Positions 62,926 to 64,000 of a stretch of DNA of 64,000 bases are shown here, piece by piece; positions within the stretch are counted from its first letter, which is position 1; each line of letters begins with the position of its first letter. The stretch is from Apostichopus japonicus (Eukaryota; Echinodermata; Holothuroidea; Aspidochirotida; Stichopodidae), in NCBI RefSeq assembly GCF_037975245.1, contig NC_092568.1, positions 29,516,001 through 29,580,000 on the forward strand, written 5' to 3'. The translations under genes were made by a program, and so were the position numbers. The notes under the pieces were generated by a model, which saw only the letters and a program-made list of their open reading frames with translations, did no database searches and was not told the DNA's origin.

Positions 62926-63507
62926 GTCTTTCCATAGCAAACATATTCTGGACAATAGAGATTTGAAGAAATGTTGAGGATTAGATCCTCCCAAATTATT
63001 GCTGGATGCCATGACTATACAAGGGACGAAATAACTGGGTTCGCATAGCAATTTGCTACCCAAGAATTGCCAGTTGCTAATCAATATTACTTTTGATTAG
63101 CAAAGATGCAGTACCTGCTAATGCTAATTGCTATTTCCAAGAATTGTCGAGCAATTATTGCTAATCAATTCTCTAAAACTATTTCGTCCCTTGCTATATG
63201 TGTGACACGCATATATGTGACATGCATACATGACATGCATATATGTGGGGAGCGGAGAGGATGGGGGCGTAGAGGATGGGAGAGGAGAGGGGAAGGGAGA
63301 AATAATGTGCAAAATTTCAAAAAGTAATGATCATGGATATTACTGCACTGAATACTATGACATATCTCAGGTTATGAATAGAATCAGTTTGGTGATGTAA
63401 AACCACAACAAAGCACCCTGGCAACATAGTTCATGACCAATAATGAGTTCTACACAGTACATAAACTCTGTTCAATAAACATAACAGGGAAGGATGCAGT
63501 GACTCAC

Positions 63508-63620
63508 TCAGTTAGTCCTTGATCCCAACCCTTGATGACTCTTCCTGTTCCGAGTTTAAAGGTCAAAGGATCTCCTCTATCGTAACTGCTGTCAAACTTT
63601 GTTCCGTCTGTTAACATACC
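63508..63620 (-). CDS. FKBP2: FKBP2-like ER peptidyl-prolyl isomerase, upstream exon in window
   Basis: This 113-bp exon lies between an acceptor (ATCCCAG) and a GTGAGTC donor. It reads [18 protein letters not shown] and then [14 protein letters not shown]. It holds the FDSS motif (pocket Phe and Asp) and VIKGWDQG (pocket Val, Ile and Trp), so most active-site positions of the isomerase are conserved. The exon leaves phase 2 and joins the exon at 62045-62127 through a Glu codon. The missing N-terminal part (signal peptide and the strand with the pocket Tyr26 equivalent) should be further right, outside the window. Confidence 0.93.
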
Positions 63621-63870
63621 CTGGGATAACAAGAGGATAGGAGTAAAATTATGACATCTTAAAATTTGGTCAAGCTGTTACAAGTGTATGAAAGATACAC
63701 CATCTATGCAGAAAAAAGCTTTCCAATGACTATGTATAGTACTAATGTGGAACTCTTGGAAGTCTAAACAGGGCTTCTCAGCCTTTTAAAATTATCAACA
63801 AAATTCTGACTAAATTTAATGTGTTTTGTTTATTGACTTTTATGTGATCCTGCATAAAACTTCCAATTAA

Positions 63871-64000
63871 CATAGGCGTAGGAGGCGGGGGGGGGGGGGG
63901 GGCTGGGGGGCTGCAGCCCCCCAACCAAAATGATTGGTGAAAATTCGGGCAATATGCTGAGAATTTTTCGAGCACCTATACTGAAAGAAGAATAATTTGC
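63871..64000 (+). mobile_element. Left end of another G-rich transposon, cut by the window edge
   Basis: CATAGGCGTAGGAGGCG followed by a long G run is identical over 17 bp to the site at 55683-55699 that another MITE interrupts. It holds a perfect 18-bp palindrome, GGGGGGCTGCAGCCCCCC, at 63905-63922. The right end is outside the window. It lies in the intron upstream of the first visible FKBP2-like exon. Confidence 0.55.

Larger units (their letters stand above)
62128..63507 (-). other. Intron of the FKBP2-like gene carrying repeats
   Basis: This 1380-bp intron has a GTGAGTC donor and TTTTGCAG acceptor. It contains an (AT)n tract at 62277-62392, a broken Penelope-type reverse transcriptase on the opposite strand (62578-62925) and a purine-rich tract near 63240-63300. 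A stretch at 63040-63180 repeats the words TTGCTAAT and AGCAAT many times. Confidence 0.75.

Overview
This is animal (metazoan) nuclear DNA, AT-rich and gene-poor. Three things point to an animal. There is an intronless gene for a SNAG-domain zinc-finger protein of the INSM family. There are spliced exons of an ER-retained FKBP-type prolyl isomerase with normal GT/AG splice sites. There are remains of Penelope-like retroelements, many hAT-like DNA transposons and long (AT)n microsatellites. An aquatic invertebrate, possibly a deuterostome such as an echinoderm, would fit, but the sequence does not settle the phylum.

Layout. Positions 1-6.5 kb hold microsatellites and a GIY-YIG remnant of a Penelope-like element on the minus strand. 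Positions 6.5-9.8 kb hold the INSM locus: a promoter-like stretch with a CCAAT box, an RFX X-box and a TATA-like motif, a single-exon CDS at 7868-9217, and candidate poly(A) signals. From 9.8 to 29.6 kb I see no gene. This stretch holds simple repeats, a 27-bp tandem repeat (17.4 kb), a possible regulatory cluster (24.7-24.9 kb) and a perfect palindrome between 8-bp direct repeats (26.3 kb). Positions 29.67-33.36 kb are a CACTA-like transposon with subterminal TGGGTCA repeats. It carries exon-like coding pieces and is itself interrupted by a small hAT-like MITE. A tRNA-like sequence (probably a SINE head) lies at 34.4 kb. From 34.5 to 53.9 kb there are more microsatellites and two hAT-like elements (44.6 and 49.1 kb). 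Positions 53.99-59.40 kb are a nest of hAT-like elements, at least three levels deep, sharing one subterminal module. From 61.2 kb to the right edge, three 3' exons of an FKBP2-like gene lie on the minus strand; its 5' exons are beyond the window. A frameshifted Penelope-type reverse transcriptase and the left end of another transposon sit within its introns.

The two host genes (a nuclear neuroendocrine-type repressor and an ER prolyl isomerase) show no functional link and lie about 52 kb apart. I found no convincing unknown biological system. The most notable structure is the set of transposons whose ends and target-site duplications can be read directly, above all the nest at 54-59 kb and the exon-carrying CACTA-like element.
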